Source: Ceratobasidium sp. AG-K (Eukaryota > Basidiomycota > Agaricomycetes > Cantharellales > Ceratobasidiaceae). Taken from it: a stretch of DNA of 64,000 nucleotides. The notes beneath the pieces were generated by a model, which was given only the letters and a program-made list of their open reading frames with translations, was not told the origin of the DNA and did not search any database. The translations under genes were made by a program, and so were the position numbers. The stretch covers positions 62,001 through 126,000 of the forward strand of contig JAWNGF010000004.1 of NCBI GenBank assembly GCA_037039685.1, written 5' to 3'. Below, piece after piece: positions 1-12,001 of this stretch (within the stretch, counting starts at the first letter, position 1; every line of letters begins with the position of its first letter).

Positions 1-3000
1 AAGGACCACAGAGCCAGTACTGCAGGAAGAAGATGGTTGGGGCGGTTATTGAAAGTCGCCAAGTTGGAAGTTATCTGCAAACTCAAAAAATTCAAGTTGA
101 GTCGAGGTCGATTACTTCTGGACAATAGGCTGGTCAATCACATAAATAAAGGCAAGCAGAGGAAACTCTTTTCGATGATTTAGACAAGGAACTAGAATAC
201 ATGGAGGCTTACGGGCCTTGGAATGGCCCAGATTCCATGTTTCTAGAGAGTCCAACAGCGCTATTGAGGAGGCGGCGACCCGAGGGATGGCGTTTCAGCG
301 AGCATAATGTTAATGGAAGGCAATTCGGTTACTTCTTTCGCTCCAATACCCCAGGTTCAGCACGACAGGTGGTCGAAAAGGCTCTCCGTAGCCTTTGGCT
401 TTTACTTTCGTTTGGCCCTCATGATTCTAACAAGAATCAGGAGAGTGCAGTAATTGTTTCGCTAATCCAACATTTGAAGAACACGAAAGGTTATAACTGA
501 AAAAGGATGAGATTCGTCAAGTGAGTTGAATAGCTCCAGCTAACAATTATCATAATTACACATTGCATACTCAGGCTACGAGGTATTTGGGGCTCTGCAT
601 GCGCGAGACCAAACTCGCTTGCTTTTGATATTGGCTCCATCTGAAGCGCGTTCTCGGCTCGCCAAGCAGATGTCGAGGGTCGCCCACCTGATCGCTTGTC
701 GTTCATACTCTCTCTCCTCTGCCTTTGCATCTAGCTCAAATCTGCTCATCCCCCGCAAAGGGTGGGACACATCCCAGTGTGTGTGGATGATATGCAAAGT
801 GTTGAGTTTTAAAAAATTCAACTATCGTTTCTCAATTTTAGCCAATTGCTCCACCTTGGGCGGACTCTCGACCTTTTTTGCGCTGAGCAGCCAAAAGCTC
901 AGCTGGGGATGGAGATCCACAAAGGCGACCACCCTCATGGAGGTTGAGGGCGCGTAAATCGGTCTCCACCTAAGTTTCTGGATACCAGTTCATCATTAGT
1001 TATTATTGGCAAACGGAAAAGGCCCGCAGTTGTCCCGGGTGTCATACTGGAACCGACCTCATCAGATTCTTGGCCTTTCCTGTTTAGCGCTCCCAGAGGG
1101 TGGACGCTCGCCGGCTTGCAAGAAAGCGCGGAAATATCAAAGCACTGCCGCTTCGAGATACAAAAAACGGCCCTAAACATGCTGTTAGACCAATACGGTA
1201 TACCTTGAGCCGAGTCTCGGCTTATGCTAAATTTGGGACGTGCAACCGAGTTAAGAGTGTAACAGACCCAGACGTGAACAGTCTCAGGTTACCTGAAGGG
1301 CAGCGACAGGAAGCATTCAATCTGCGGGCCCAAGCCCCTCATTTCTCAGCTTGAAGTTCTCCGAGTTGTACCAGCCTTGAAACAACGGTATCGGAGTACA
1401 GAGTGTTGGACACGGTAGGGATGTTCTTGCGACCTTCCGTTCACGGGCGCTCATTGGAAATGTAGAACCTGGGTTCGCAAAGCAGATGAGGTTTTTCATG
1501 CCCTCACTTCCCTCCGTCTGGGGATGTGTCGTTTGTAATTGATCCAGTCCGCTGTTCCAGAGACCACCGTGGGGCTTCAATATTATTGCCATGTGGTGTG
1601 CAGTCGCGCTACACTACACCGAGCCCAGAACTCAAATATGGAGCAAGATGTTCTGACGGATATCTTAGCATGATATGGAGCTTGCTTTCTCCGAGATCTG
1701 GAGTACGTCCCTTAGATTCGACGCAATTAGGTATATGGGTTTGCATTTCAACGAGACTGGTTGATGCCACGGGCTGATCTAATGCTGAATGACGAAGCCC
1801 TACCCGCACCCCCAGTACTCCTCTAGTGCACGGAGTTTTATCGATTTTTCCGGTCGCAAAACTGGTAATCGCTTCTACAACGACTTATGGCGCGATGCAG
1901 TGAGGTGATACTGGAAGATTTTATGTTTTCAGTACACAGAGCTTATACTTATCATGTCAGCCATATGCGTGACCCAACGCGTGGTCCATTGACGCTAATG
2001 TGCTAGTCCACGTACTCGAACTTAATGGACGCGACGAAGTGAATAGTTCACTGCCAGACGCTGGTCTGGGGCATCCCGTAAGGCATCATTATTTTTGACC
2101 GGACAGCTAGTCCCACCGTCAGGGGCGCTGGACTTGATCACACAACCCCCCCTTATGCTCCACCGGTATTCTACCAGTCAGATTATTTGGCACACCCTGG
2201 TACGAGACAATGTAGGCGGCATACACTCCCACGAGCCCTCCGGTCAGGCTTGCCCAACTCCGTAGTACGTCGATTGGACACTCGCTTATCGGAACGTCCC
2301 AACCCCTTCCCCCGGCAAACCAAGCATTATTTGGTTTCACACGGCCCGTTGACATTTTAAGTGCGATCCGTTTTGATTAATGCGATATGTGTGAGTCGCG
2401 TTCCCGGATTTTTGTGTTTGAATCGATAACCTTATGTGTATATACGCAGCTGCCGGCTTGCTAGTTATTGGTAAGTATCCACATCGTGCTTTCCAGATCA
2501 TTACCCAACGCTTATAAACCTAGTTGCAGCCAACCTTGGAGTTCCTCTGCACGAGAAGGATGATAATACGATTGGTGGTCACAATCTTGTCTAAATGAAG
2601 TCCGGTAATCGTGCACACAATGAGCACCAGGTAATATTCAGGCATTCTAGTTCTGGGGAGGCAAATCTTCCTAGACTCAATCTCTGGTATTAGGATCGCC
2701 AACGCTTCACTCCAGGGGATGGACTTCCAGAGCGCGGTATGGGAGTACTCACCGCTCGAACTCCGAGGGGCGGCTGCGCTGGTGTTTTTTTTGACGACTA
2801 CGCCGGAATTTTCGCTCCCCCCCTCCCTCCATCCACGGTGCAAAGAGTATTAAGCTATGCGAATGTCTTCCGGGGATCTAGCCCAACAACTAATCGCTGG
2901 GGTGACGTTGCAAAGCATGCCGCGAAGTTTCTCCTCAGTCCACTTGCCCAAAAATCGTCCGCACACTCCACTCAGGCGCAGCAGGCACCTCCTGGGACCT

Positions 3001-4400
3001 CAAATGGGAGGCCGAATTGAAGCAGATATGTTTGGCAAGGCCAGTACCTCTTTCAGTCTGGCTACTCAGCATCCCTATCAAAACCTTGAAGACCAGCGGC
3101 TTTTGGACTGCCCAACGAGGTCGACATGGGTTAAAAAAGATAATGGATTCTGCTTTATAGAATGCTACACAATTCGACAGGCAAGCCACGTATAGGGCTC
3201 ACAAGGCGCACCCTCGAGTTTAATAGCGCAGCAAGCAGCCCGCGTTATCTGGGCAAATTATTCTTGGGGCCCCCCCCCCCCCACCACCCCCCCCGTATCG
3301 TACCACCGTTCACCTAGCTCCACAGGACATCGATAGGTTGTTAAAATTTCGCAAGCTCCATGACCGAGCTACATGCACGACTAGAATCGTATTTTTTTTT
3401 TAGTGTGTCAACCGCAGCCCGTTCAAATACCTCCATCAGCAACAAACGAGTTTACTATCTAGGTTGGTGTGCCTCCCGTACTTGTCTACCTACACGGCTC
3501 TTAGAAGAGGCCAATCGTCAACGAGCAAAATTCCAAAGAAGAAAGGCTCTTCTCACAGCATACTCACAAATACCTTGAACAGTTACAATTCCAGAATTCC
3601 AACGATGCGGGTAAGTCCCAGTTGCCCTGTCCAAACGCTTATACAACTTGACCTACGTAACTTCCCTCCAAGCGGTGTTCGCCAAGAAGATCAAAAAACT
3701 AATCAATGATCTATCACCTGGGTCCAGTCGCCTTTACCGCTATTGATTTCTCCTTCAAGGACGAGTCTAAACGTGCAGTTGATGCGGCAGGCTGGCGGTC
3801 TTATACAGAGTTTTTGGCTAAGATGCAAATCCCGGCTGGACTTGGATGCTGCACTATGGTCAGGGTGTCGAGGCAAATCCTGTGGCCCAACCTCCAATAC
3901 CAACCTCACCCAGGTCATGAAAGTTTAGATCAAAACAAAAGTTGGATATTGGAGACGTGTTGCAACACGGGGTCTTAAACATGCTAGTACCCTAATGCCA
4001 AGAATTTGTCAAATCAATCTGCGTGCAGACATCAACTCACCTGGTTTCAAACAGAAGCCCCAGTAATCATTTGCTGTGCCACGCCCCATTAATGATGGTG
4101 TGGCATAATCATATTTAATTTCACTCGGGACATGATATGAGTACAAGCTATCACAGGGACTCCTAACAGGAGAACTTTACACAGGAAACCTTGTAGAGTG
4201 AATTAAATAGTACAATATCCGGCTTCATTGCTTAATATTCTCAGGTCCTCCGTTATGGTCCCACTTCCTTTCCAAGGCCCTTCCACGTGGCATATTATTT
4301 GTATAAACCCCATTCAGATATCAATCCTGATCCAGCAGCATGTATCAATGATCAATGTCAAATACAATACAGATGCATGGGTCAAATATAAATTTGTCCG
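1..4400. other. No recognisable gene
   Basis: Both strands were read. The reading frames here are short (about 110 codons or fewer), lack recognisable domains, and overlap one another on both strands as chance frames do. The frame at 201-500 on the plus strand (99 codons, arginine-rich middle) is the longest that starts near the left edge, but nothing in it is recognisable. No tRNA, rRNA or LTR ends were identified. The stretch could be old decayed repeat or intergenic DNA. Confidence 0.5.
3270..3294. repeat. Poly-C tract with two interrupting A bases
   Basis: About 25 bases are C with only two interrupting A residues. It lies in a region without genes. The exact length of such a homopolymer is often unreliable in assemblies. 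Confidence 0.8.
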
Positions 4401-5099
4401 CTAGCCTTCTGAATTGGACTGGCCCAGGAAATATACACATGGTGGGCTTGATAGTTAGCAATACTCAGTGTTCTTTGATCCTAGTGTAAACACCCAATCC
4501 CCTACCTCCTGGCAGGCATCGACACCTCACAGATAGGTTTTACATGATGGCAATGGGATTGAACAGGGGCGATGGGTCCCCAGTTGCACGACGGCAGTGT
4601 CCGGTATGTGGGTTGGGTTTGGGGGTGGTTTGGCAGCACGTGTGTAAACAAACTGTCCAATCATCCCTTGATAAGTCACATCATAAAAATCCACTTGGCG
4701 TACTTTATGCTAATAGAGCCTTGGTGTGGTGGAGAGGTTAAGCAAAAGCCACATACCCTTGGTGATCACTGAACACTGATACCTGCGGGTGGACCAGTCG
4801 TCCAGATCACAATAAACTGAGGCACCAAGGCAAGGATCCACCTTTGGCAACAGAGAACCCAGGTCCATAGACAGTGTATACTATACCAGGACCAGGCCCC
4901 TCCCTTTTCTTGAGTTGCCATAAAATCTCCTGCTTGGCCTTTGTCCCTGTAGCAACCCAACACTCATGATGGTTCACTGACTAATAACTGTCTGTGTGCA
5001 CGTAGCGACTTAGAGCACTGTGGCACCCAAAAGACTGTTGACTGTAAGCCTGTGCACAGCACTCAGAACTAGAGGAATCCAAGGTCACCCTAAGGGAAA

Positions 5100-5953
5100 C
5101 CCCAGTGAGGAACTGTTTGGTTGGGGGAAATGATGAGGCAAAACAAGGATGGGGGATGACCATTGCTTGTTGTTGCCTCATTATATATATTCAGGGAACA
5201 AGGCATGAGTCATACTCAAAATGCCCCCAAGAATCAAAGTCATACAAAACTATCCAATCAGAAAGGCTCTATGAGTCATGTCCTTATACAGGAAACCATG
5301 ACCCATGCCTAAGAAAGGAAGTAGTTGCACGCCCAAAAGGAAAGAAAGAAGCAGCCTGAGGCTGTGCAAGCACACAAGGAACACAGACACATTAGGAGGG
5401 TGGAACCAAAGGAGGACACATTACAAAGCTGCCAGAAGATGAAAGTCCCATAGGAGGGGCCTTGGGTGACACACCCCTCGCCAAACCTTGGAGGCCCCAG
5501 ATTCACAGGTAGGATCAGTGGGGGTTGGGACAACAACAAAGGTCAAATGTCCAGTGTGGAAGGGACATAAGTGAGTCCAACTGCAATAAGGCGAATGGGG
5601 GGAAAACAACAAGAGAACAAGTCCTTGTCTCCACAAGACATGCGTTGCTGGTATCATTTACTACACTTCCTGTGGCTAGTGGTCCAATAGAGAGGCAAGC
5701 AACTAAAGAAACCAAAACAAGATAAAGGCAAACAGGAGTCCCATGAGAGCAGAATGGCAGGACAAAGGAAATGTGAAACAGGTCCATGGACCCCCAAAGG
5801 GAGACAAGGGAAACAGGCCCAGGCAGGCAATCATGTCCCGCAAACCTGGCTTGGACAGAAAAGGCAACTAAATGCGCCCAAGGCAAGCAGAACGAGACCA
5901 AAACACAAGGCACAACAGAACAAAGACGCACGGAAACCGAAACGGTTGTGACA
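5100..5953 (-). repeat. LTR-like degenerate repeat, copy 1
   Basis: The stretch contains a motif set shared with the clear LTRs elsewhere in the window: a GAGGCAAAACAAG block, a TATATATATTCAG block and repeated 'gagtcat' words. It ends in GGTTGTGACA followed at once by a C-rich stretch that would be a polypurine tract on the minus strand. A related end occurs at 6989. The left border was not identified, so the start is approximate. It is read as the 3' LTR of an old minus-strand Ty3/gypsy element. Confidence 0.45.
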
Positions 5954-6349
5954 CTACCCCCCCCTTCTCGGACAGGGGTTCCATTCACCAGCAAACAATC
6001 TCCCTCAGTGTCATCAATTACAAATGGGTTCCTCCAGCTGACCCAGTCCCTTCCATACACCCATTACATCTCTCCTCATCAATTTGTCAACTTCGATCAC
6101 TGCCTCCACCCCTAATCTCCAGGTCGTCAGTGTCGGGTCGACTATCTCAAATGGGTTTTGCCTCCCAAGACGGACCCTTCGCGAGACCTGTCCATGATCT
6201 TGAGGTGCGTCGGAATGTCAATGGCCGTGTGAGGCAAATCACAGTAGTGCCAGCAGGCCAAGGGGGTGTCTGCCAAACAACCAGGGGGGCCTCCCCAGAC
6301 CCAATAGTGCGCAGATAACACTAAAGTAAAATTGATGGCACATGCCAGG

Positions 6350-6989
6350 ATGCCCTAGTACATGCCTTGCTCCTGGGGGGGCACAATTTTGAGGGAAACC
6401 GTTCTTTGAAGGCTGCTGAGCAAGGTGTGCAGTTCCAGTAGGTAGACTGTACTCACCCCCCCTAGATGAACCTTGGAAGGGCCAGGACTACCACAAGGCA
6501 GAGAGGATGGGGGTAGGGACCCACAACAAAGGTCAAAAAATGTATGGCGCTTAAGCCTAAGTGAGTCACGCCCACCCAAAAAAAACCCCACCCCAAACCA
6601 ACCAAAAAAACAACCCCCCCACCCAATGAGGTGGATGGGGGGCGGGATAAACTAACAATGAGGAAAAGTCTTGTGGGACAAGACTATTGTTGCTGGTATA
6701 TATACGAACTACATGTGGCTATGTACAATAGGAAGAAAGTCAACAAAGGAAACCCGAACAAGAAAAGAACAAGAGTCAAGCGCAGCAAAGGTGAGACAAA
6801 GGAACATTGAGACAAAGTCTGTGGACAACACAGGAAACAAGGGGAAACAGGCCAGGCAGGCACGTCCCGCGGTCATGGCTTACAAAAAAAGGCGACTATA
6901 TGCGCCAGGAGCGAGAAGAAACGAGGGACCCAAAACATGTAGACAAAACAGAATAACAACAAAGAGAGGAGCAAGACACGGTTGTGACA
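6350..6989 (-). repeat. LTR-like degenerate repeat, copy 2
   Basis: This stretch shares several blocks in the same order with 5400-5953: an ACAACAAAGGTCAAA block, a GTTGCTGGTAT block, an AACAGGCCCAGGCAGGCA-like block, and the terminal GGTTGTGACA at 6989. Just beyond it, reading away from the LTR, lies a chromodomain relic on the minus strand. The placement is that of a 3' LTR of a minus-strand chromovirus. The left border is approximate. Confidence 0.45.
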
Positions 6990-6999
6990 TAGACCCAGA

Positions 7000-7640
7000 C
7001 CCATGACTGAGTTTGGTGGATTGGCGTTGGGAGAGGACTTGGCGCAGTGGGTGAAGTGGGGGTAGGACATGGTTTTTAGGCACAGGAGGGGAACGGTAAA
7101 GAGCTTTTTGATGTAGGGACTTGGATCCCCGCAGCCTCTTTTATACGCTTAGAACACCCTTAATGGGGCTGTTTGCTTCCTTACTGTCAGCTGCCAAATT
7201 GTTCCCTTGTTTTCTTCATGGTGCAACGCTTCCTGGTAACCTTGGGGACTTCCCTTGATGGGCATCGGGATGTTCCCTGTGGAACTCATTAATGAGTTCT
7301 GATGCGTTGCCAAGGTTCTCCATGGGTTCCCATGAGGTCATGTTTCTGCTGTGTAGCCCTTCCAATAGACATAAAATACTTCAGGATTTCCTTTTTCCAC
7401 CTTGGAACGTTTGGATGTGTTTCCACCTCACTTATTCCTCTTTTAGCCATCTGGTGTCTCAAAACAATTTTTGGTGGGGGTGGGAGCTCACATGGGGCCC
7501 TCATAATGGTTGAGTTCCTGTGTCCATGGCTCGGCATGATACATTGGACTACTGGGATGCATGGTCATAGAAGGCGGGAGTGGTTAGTTTGTATGCATTC
7601 GTGCCCTATACTGCTTCCATGGATCGTGACTGGAAGGGCC
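7000..7640 (-). pseudogene. Relic of a Ty3/gypsy pol C-terminus with chromodomain
   Basis: Minus-strand translation gives, across at least one frameshift, an EVE start, a WKKEILKYF segment, then WEPMENLGNASELINEFH and a following HP. This is the layout of the C-terminal chromodomain of chromovirus integrases (EVE, aromatic WKGY region, WEP, helix with EFH..HP). Upstream on the minus strand a proline-rich ELPPPPKIV segment fits the linker before the chromodomain. Stops and frameshifts show that it is dead. It belongs with the LTR-like repeat ending at 6989. Confidence 0.55.
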
Positions 7641-7699
7641 TCTGAGTTGTTTATGCAATAATTTCAAAGAATGGCCAAGTTGGTTGTGAATCAAGCTGA

Positions 7700-9040
7700 T
7701 GGCTTAGCCCAAAACCTTATTGCCCAGGGTAAAGGTGTTATGGTTCAGTGTCAAATATATCCTAAAGTATAGAATGTACTTTGTCTGTATCACAACTTTT
7801 AAGGAGCCAGAGGGTATTAAAGTAAACTTTACTAGATCCCTCAGAGGGCACTACTATGCTGTTACTACACAGTATTTTGTTACTATAAGACAATATATCT
7901 TTCTTAACTGTAGAGGTACACTTAAGCTACAACTGTTTGATGCAATGCTACAAGGCAAGGTTCCTATGAGTTGTATGTAAGATCTCCCCCCTGATAGCTA
8001 GAATCAAGTTAATACTTAATATACTTCTCTAACACAAGTGATCCTGTAGTGCAGTGCTTAGTTGCTTACTGGTAGAACTACTTAAATGTTATCTCAACCT
8101 CAACTGCCAACTTAAAATTGGAGGTTAAAGCTCCACAATTACGGAGTGGTTGTTTGGGAGAAAGCTTTAGGTGCGTAGAATAAGCTGTAAAGCTGGTCAC
8201 ACCAAGTGATAATCTTGGTAAAGAAGTATTGAAAGTAAATTGAGAGGTGATCTCTGGAAGGCTCTCAGAGGCCATTATATATACCTTAGAGTGGCCCAGG
8301 GTATGAATACTCTAAGTGGCACATAATTCTAACTAGAATTTCCCGGACCAACTAGGTAGTGTGGAGTAGCCTAAGAATAGCTCTGTGGCTCTAGTTAGAT
8401 CATGCAGTTGCTGCTCAATAGTACATATAACGGTACAAACTCCATACATAGTGTGGCTCATGCATGTGGCCGTTCTGCAAGAGCTTTCAGAACACGGAAT
8501 ACTCCCTAAATAAGAGACTATTTACCAAAAAATAGAGCAAGGCCGATGCGACCTCCAACGCAAGTCTGATCGTGGGAAAAATTTTTTTCCATGCAGTAGT
8601 GTGTGGAGATAAGCCTGTGTTCAAAGTATGGATCATGTGGCTATCAATATGTTGAACACTGATAAGAGAATATCTCCGAACGCCGCTGTACAGATATACC
8701 TGAAACTCCGCCGCTACATGTGCGAGGCTGTGCGTTAGTGAGCGCACAATAAATCAAGTCTATCGGTTCGGCAAAAAGTCGGACGATTATACCAGAAATA
8801 CTTGTATTGTTACGAAGGTACATATTGAATAAATTTAAAACAATTTGTAAACTTAATGAGTTCCAAGTCGTTCAAGATGCTTGAACGGTCACGACTGATA
8901 AAGGAAACATCAGAAGAATCGATTTCGGCCTTCTCGTCAATATCAATGCAAGTCGATAAAACATTCGTTACAGGCAATACAAAACGAGTACATATTTCGT
9001 ACATTTTCCGATCCTTGGATATAGTGAGTTTTAGACTAAG
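7700..9040. other. A+T-rich stretch without a recognisable gene
   Basis: Frames are short and not recognisable, including an 86-codon plus-strand frame at 7720-7980 and one of 147 codons at 8856-9299 that overlaps the decayed integrase on the opposite strand. The composition is more A+T-rich than the flanks. It may be a remnant of another repeat, but no terminal repeats or domains were seen. Confidence 0.4.
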
Positions 9041-9047
9041 TTATAGA

Positions 9048-10460
9048 TACCCATGGAAGTCAGTATCCATAACAAAAGGGATCTTCCTGCCGACGCCTGT
9101 CCGCCATATTCCCTTGTCCCGTTTCTTTGCTCAAGGTTTAAGCTATCCCTTAGCTTTCTTCCAGGTTGTCTTGGGGGATAGGTTTGCCCATGCGCCACAG
9201 CTCCCCGGGATGGAATACCATCTTCCACTTTGTGTATCCGTTAGATTGATTGGGTGGCAAGCCCATGTTGGCAAAGTAAAGGTGTCATACCAATGCTAGT
9301 AATGGAACGAGTTGTTGATATGCTAATTTTGCAAAGGGTACAAGTGACGCCCAGTTGTGTTGCTTGAAGGCGCAAGTCATGTCCCAAATGCAACGCCTTG
9401 GACTGTTTTGATTGATGCGCTCCCCTTTGCCCATCAGTGTTCAGGGTGCTATGCAGTAGAGAATCTTAGGCCAGGATGTTTCAGGGCCTGATAGAGCTTC
9501 TCCTTCATGAATTTGGATGCAACGGTGGGTCCACACTCTGATACGACTGTTTGCTGGGGTGCCAGGGTAGTTACCAGCCGTTGTTCCATGAAGAGTTCCG
9601 CAAGTTTGGTGAGACGATGGTTTTTTTGGGTACATGGGATGACGTGTGCCATCTTGTCAGGGTGTCAACAAAGACCACTATTGGAGTCTAGATTCCTTAG
9701 ACCAGAGGAAGTTTGACAATTAACATTGCAACCCAAACTCTGTTTGCCAGGGTTTGGAAGGGTGTTCAAGTGGTTGGTACATGTCCCCAAGAGGTTTGTT
9801 GATCAATGGGTTTTGACTGCTGGCATGAAATCACATGATGGACAGTATTTTTTTTTTGTTGATGATAGGCCTTCATGGGATGGCCACCCCTACGGCTGCT
9901 TGATCATTTCCAGTGTTTTTGCTTGACCCATTGTGCCAACTCTGCTTGTGTTGTCATGGTGGCGTTCTAGGATCTGGCGCCTTGATCTTGGTTGGTTGGT
10001 TAGGGTATAGATCTTTCCTTTGCCAGTATCAACATGTTGTTCCTAATCTTCCAGTCTTTGAATTCCTTTTGTACCAAAGCTGGTCCCCTTATCTGGGTGG
10101 TTGCTAAGAGAAAGCCCAGATTGATGTAACAGAGTTCATCCTCTTTGTAGTTCTGATCTTTGACTGCTTGCCAACTCTCCATAGGTTGAAGCTATTCCCT
10201 GCGGTTCCTCCTCTGCCCAAGTTGGATGAAGAGATGGCGGCAAAAGTGAGGGGTTTTGAGAGGACTACTCCCCCTTCTAGGTTGGTGGGTCGCTGTTGTC
10301 CACTGAGTGCATCTGCTTTGCCATTAAGGTTGCCCGCTCTGTTACTTGCTCTGGAAGTTTAAACTCTGAGAGGAAGGCCCAGCCCATCTGGTTTCTGTCT
10401 TTTTGTTAAACACTTTAGAGGGTCATGAAATATTCCAGGTTTTTTTGTGATCAATAAATG
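9048..10460 (-). pseudogene. Decayed Ty3/gypsy pol fragment: RNase H, H2C2 linker, integrase
   Basis: Reading the minus strand from 10460 downward, frames in order resemble the end of RNase H (a DHK.NLEYFMT motif, then an RAGNLNGKADALS-like segment split over frames). Next comes the linker (DWKIRNNMLIL), then the H2C2 region (KTLEMIKQ..GWPSHEG). The integrase core follows (DKMAHVIPC, HRLTKLAELFMEQ, SECGPTVASKFMKE) and then its C-terminal part (IGMTP, then YFANMGLPPNQS one frame over). Many stops and frameshifts make it non-functional. The upstream end is cut inside RNase H by the LTR beginning at 10461, so this element hosted a later insertion. Confidence 0.7.
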
Positions 10461-11040
10461 TGTCGCAACCTGCTAATGCCTATGGTTGACAATCTGACTT
10501 AATGGCCTTTGAGAAGTGGGGAACTATATGTGAATAAGTCTTCTAAGTCTCTCTCACTAAGGTGGAAATATGAACGCTAGTCAAGTCAGTTCCAAGTCAC
10601 TAAGCTCACATAAGTCCAAGGTGGCTGCGCTAAAGGTATAGTAGCCAAGTGGCTCTGATCACCACTGCAGGGAGAGAGATGACGAGGCAAAGCAAGCTGG
10701 GGATGACCATGCCTATGCGTACCCACCCCCTCTCTCCCCCCCCCCTCCCGCCAGTATATATACTCAGACAACAAGTGAGTTGTAGTTGTAGTATATACTT
10801 GAGTCACTTGTCTGAGTCATCAAAGTCTGTAGTCATAAAGGGGCTGCGCAGGCAAAAAAGCCAATAGGACGACAGCATGAGTCATATGACTCATTGTTAC
10901 ACACATCATGCCATACACCTCACTAAACAAGGGAGAGAGTAGGGCTCTACACAGAGAAAGGGCACTTAAGGAACCGAGTACAAGCACACACAGACCGCAA
11001 ACAGAGACAGCGGGAGGGCCGGAGGTGCCGGGTCACAACA
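10461..11040 (-). repeat. LTR of gypsy family 3 (3' LTR of a minus-strand element)
   Basis: The 580-bp unit starts TGTCGCAACC and ends GGGTCACAACA. In inverted orientation it matches the solo LTR at 47578-48074, sharing the ends, the 'ctaatgcctatggttgac' block, the CACTGCAGGGAGAG block, the TATATATACTCAG block and the GGGGCTGCGCAGGC block. Next to it, at 11041 onward, is TTTGCCCCCCCACAAAGG, which on the minus strand is a purine-rich tract as expected just upstream of a 3' LTR. Insertion was into the RNase H region of an older element. The far end of this element is hidden behind the gap. Confidence 0.8.
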
Positions 11041-11911
11041 TTTGCCCCCCCACAAAGGCAAGTGTAGTGCAGCGCATATGCCTATTTTTGGCGGGGTGAC
11101 CCCATTCCCTTCAGTACCAGCCACCCAACCCGTTCCGCAAGAGCGCGCATGTCGGCTTTGAGGACCTTGTTCATGTGGTCCCACTACTCCAGGTAGAGGC
11201 AGTCGAGCTCCTCTTGGTGCTGTTCTTGTAGCTGCTTGAGTTCAGCTGCTACCCGTTGGGCCCACTGCTCTTGTCTGTGGTTCAAGCCATTTGTTGAGCT
11301 GCTTGACGCTCCAGGAACCGCTTTGGAGGAGGTGTGGTAAGCCTAGAGAACATTGGCATTGCGACGGCATTTGGTCTGCAGGTGGGTGTTGTGGTTCCTA
11401 TGTTGGCAATGGCGTTGCCAATGTTGGCAATGCGAGGCCTTGACGTTTTGCTTTGGGCCTTTTGTCCCATGTGGCCTCCCCTGCTTGTTTGGACTCATTC
11501 CGTCTCTCTTGTCAGTGAATGCTGGGGAGGGGTGGGGAGGTTGTTCCCGCCGTTTTGGACTTTGGGGGTGCGGGGGGAAACTTCCACAGCTTCCTCCCAA
11601 GGGCAATCTCCCATTGGCTGTCCTGCCCCATAATTGGACGTGTCCCCTTTGGTTGGCACCTTTTGACCAGTCAATGCAATTTGAAGGAGGGATTGTCTCT
11701 TGGGAAAGTTTTTGGTGGGGGCAGGTCGTTGTATTCAACTCACATCAGTGGAGGAGAGGGGAGTTGAGGGGAGAAGGAGTTGGCCATCCTGACTCCAAAG
11801 TTCTTGTAGCACCTGGGCGCCACCATATCCCGCTCCTTGTTGCAATGTCCGCCGTTGTCAAGGGCCAGACGACGGGGGTTTTTTGTTTACTTGTTTGAAC
11901 CATTTGTCTCC
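11041..11911 (-). pseudogene. 3' internal region of gypsy family 3 with a coiled-coil reading frame
   Basis: On the minus strand, upstream of the polypurine tract, a frame encodes a low-complexity N-terminal part with IANIG repeats. It then encodes a heptad-like, glutamine- and leucine-rich segment (QEQWAQRVAAELKQLQEQ and onward) ending near ALAERVGW. In-frame stops occur, for example in a run read as LYLE-stop-WDHMNKV. No RT, integrase or chromodomain is visible in the 870 bp before the gap. It occupies the position of an accessory frame between pol and the 3' LTR, comparable to that at 61258-62022. Function is unknown. Confidence 0.5.
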
Positions 11912-12001
11912 NNNNNNNNNNNNNNNNNNNNNNNNNNNNNNNNNNNNNNNNNNNNNNNNNNNNNNNNNNNNNNNNNNNNNNNNNNNNNNNNNNNNNNNNN
12001 N
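11912..12001. other. Assembly gap (90 N)
   Basis: Exactly 90 ambiguous bases separate retroelement sequence on the left from the chitinase-like gene on the right. The true distance and even the adjacency of the two sides are uncertain. Confidence 0.99.

Noticed and set aside
4717..4790. A GGTGGAGAGGTTAAGC word resembling a tRNA D-arm
   Set aside because: No T-arm GGTTCGAATCC-like motif follows at the right distance and no acceptor stem pairs, so no tRNA is called.
5515..6060. A 181-codon minus-strand frame across the LTR-like repeat
   Set aside because: It is a compositional frame in a repeat, without a domain. The repeat ends, not the frame, explain the sequence.
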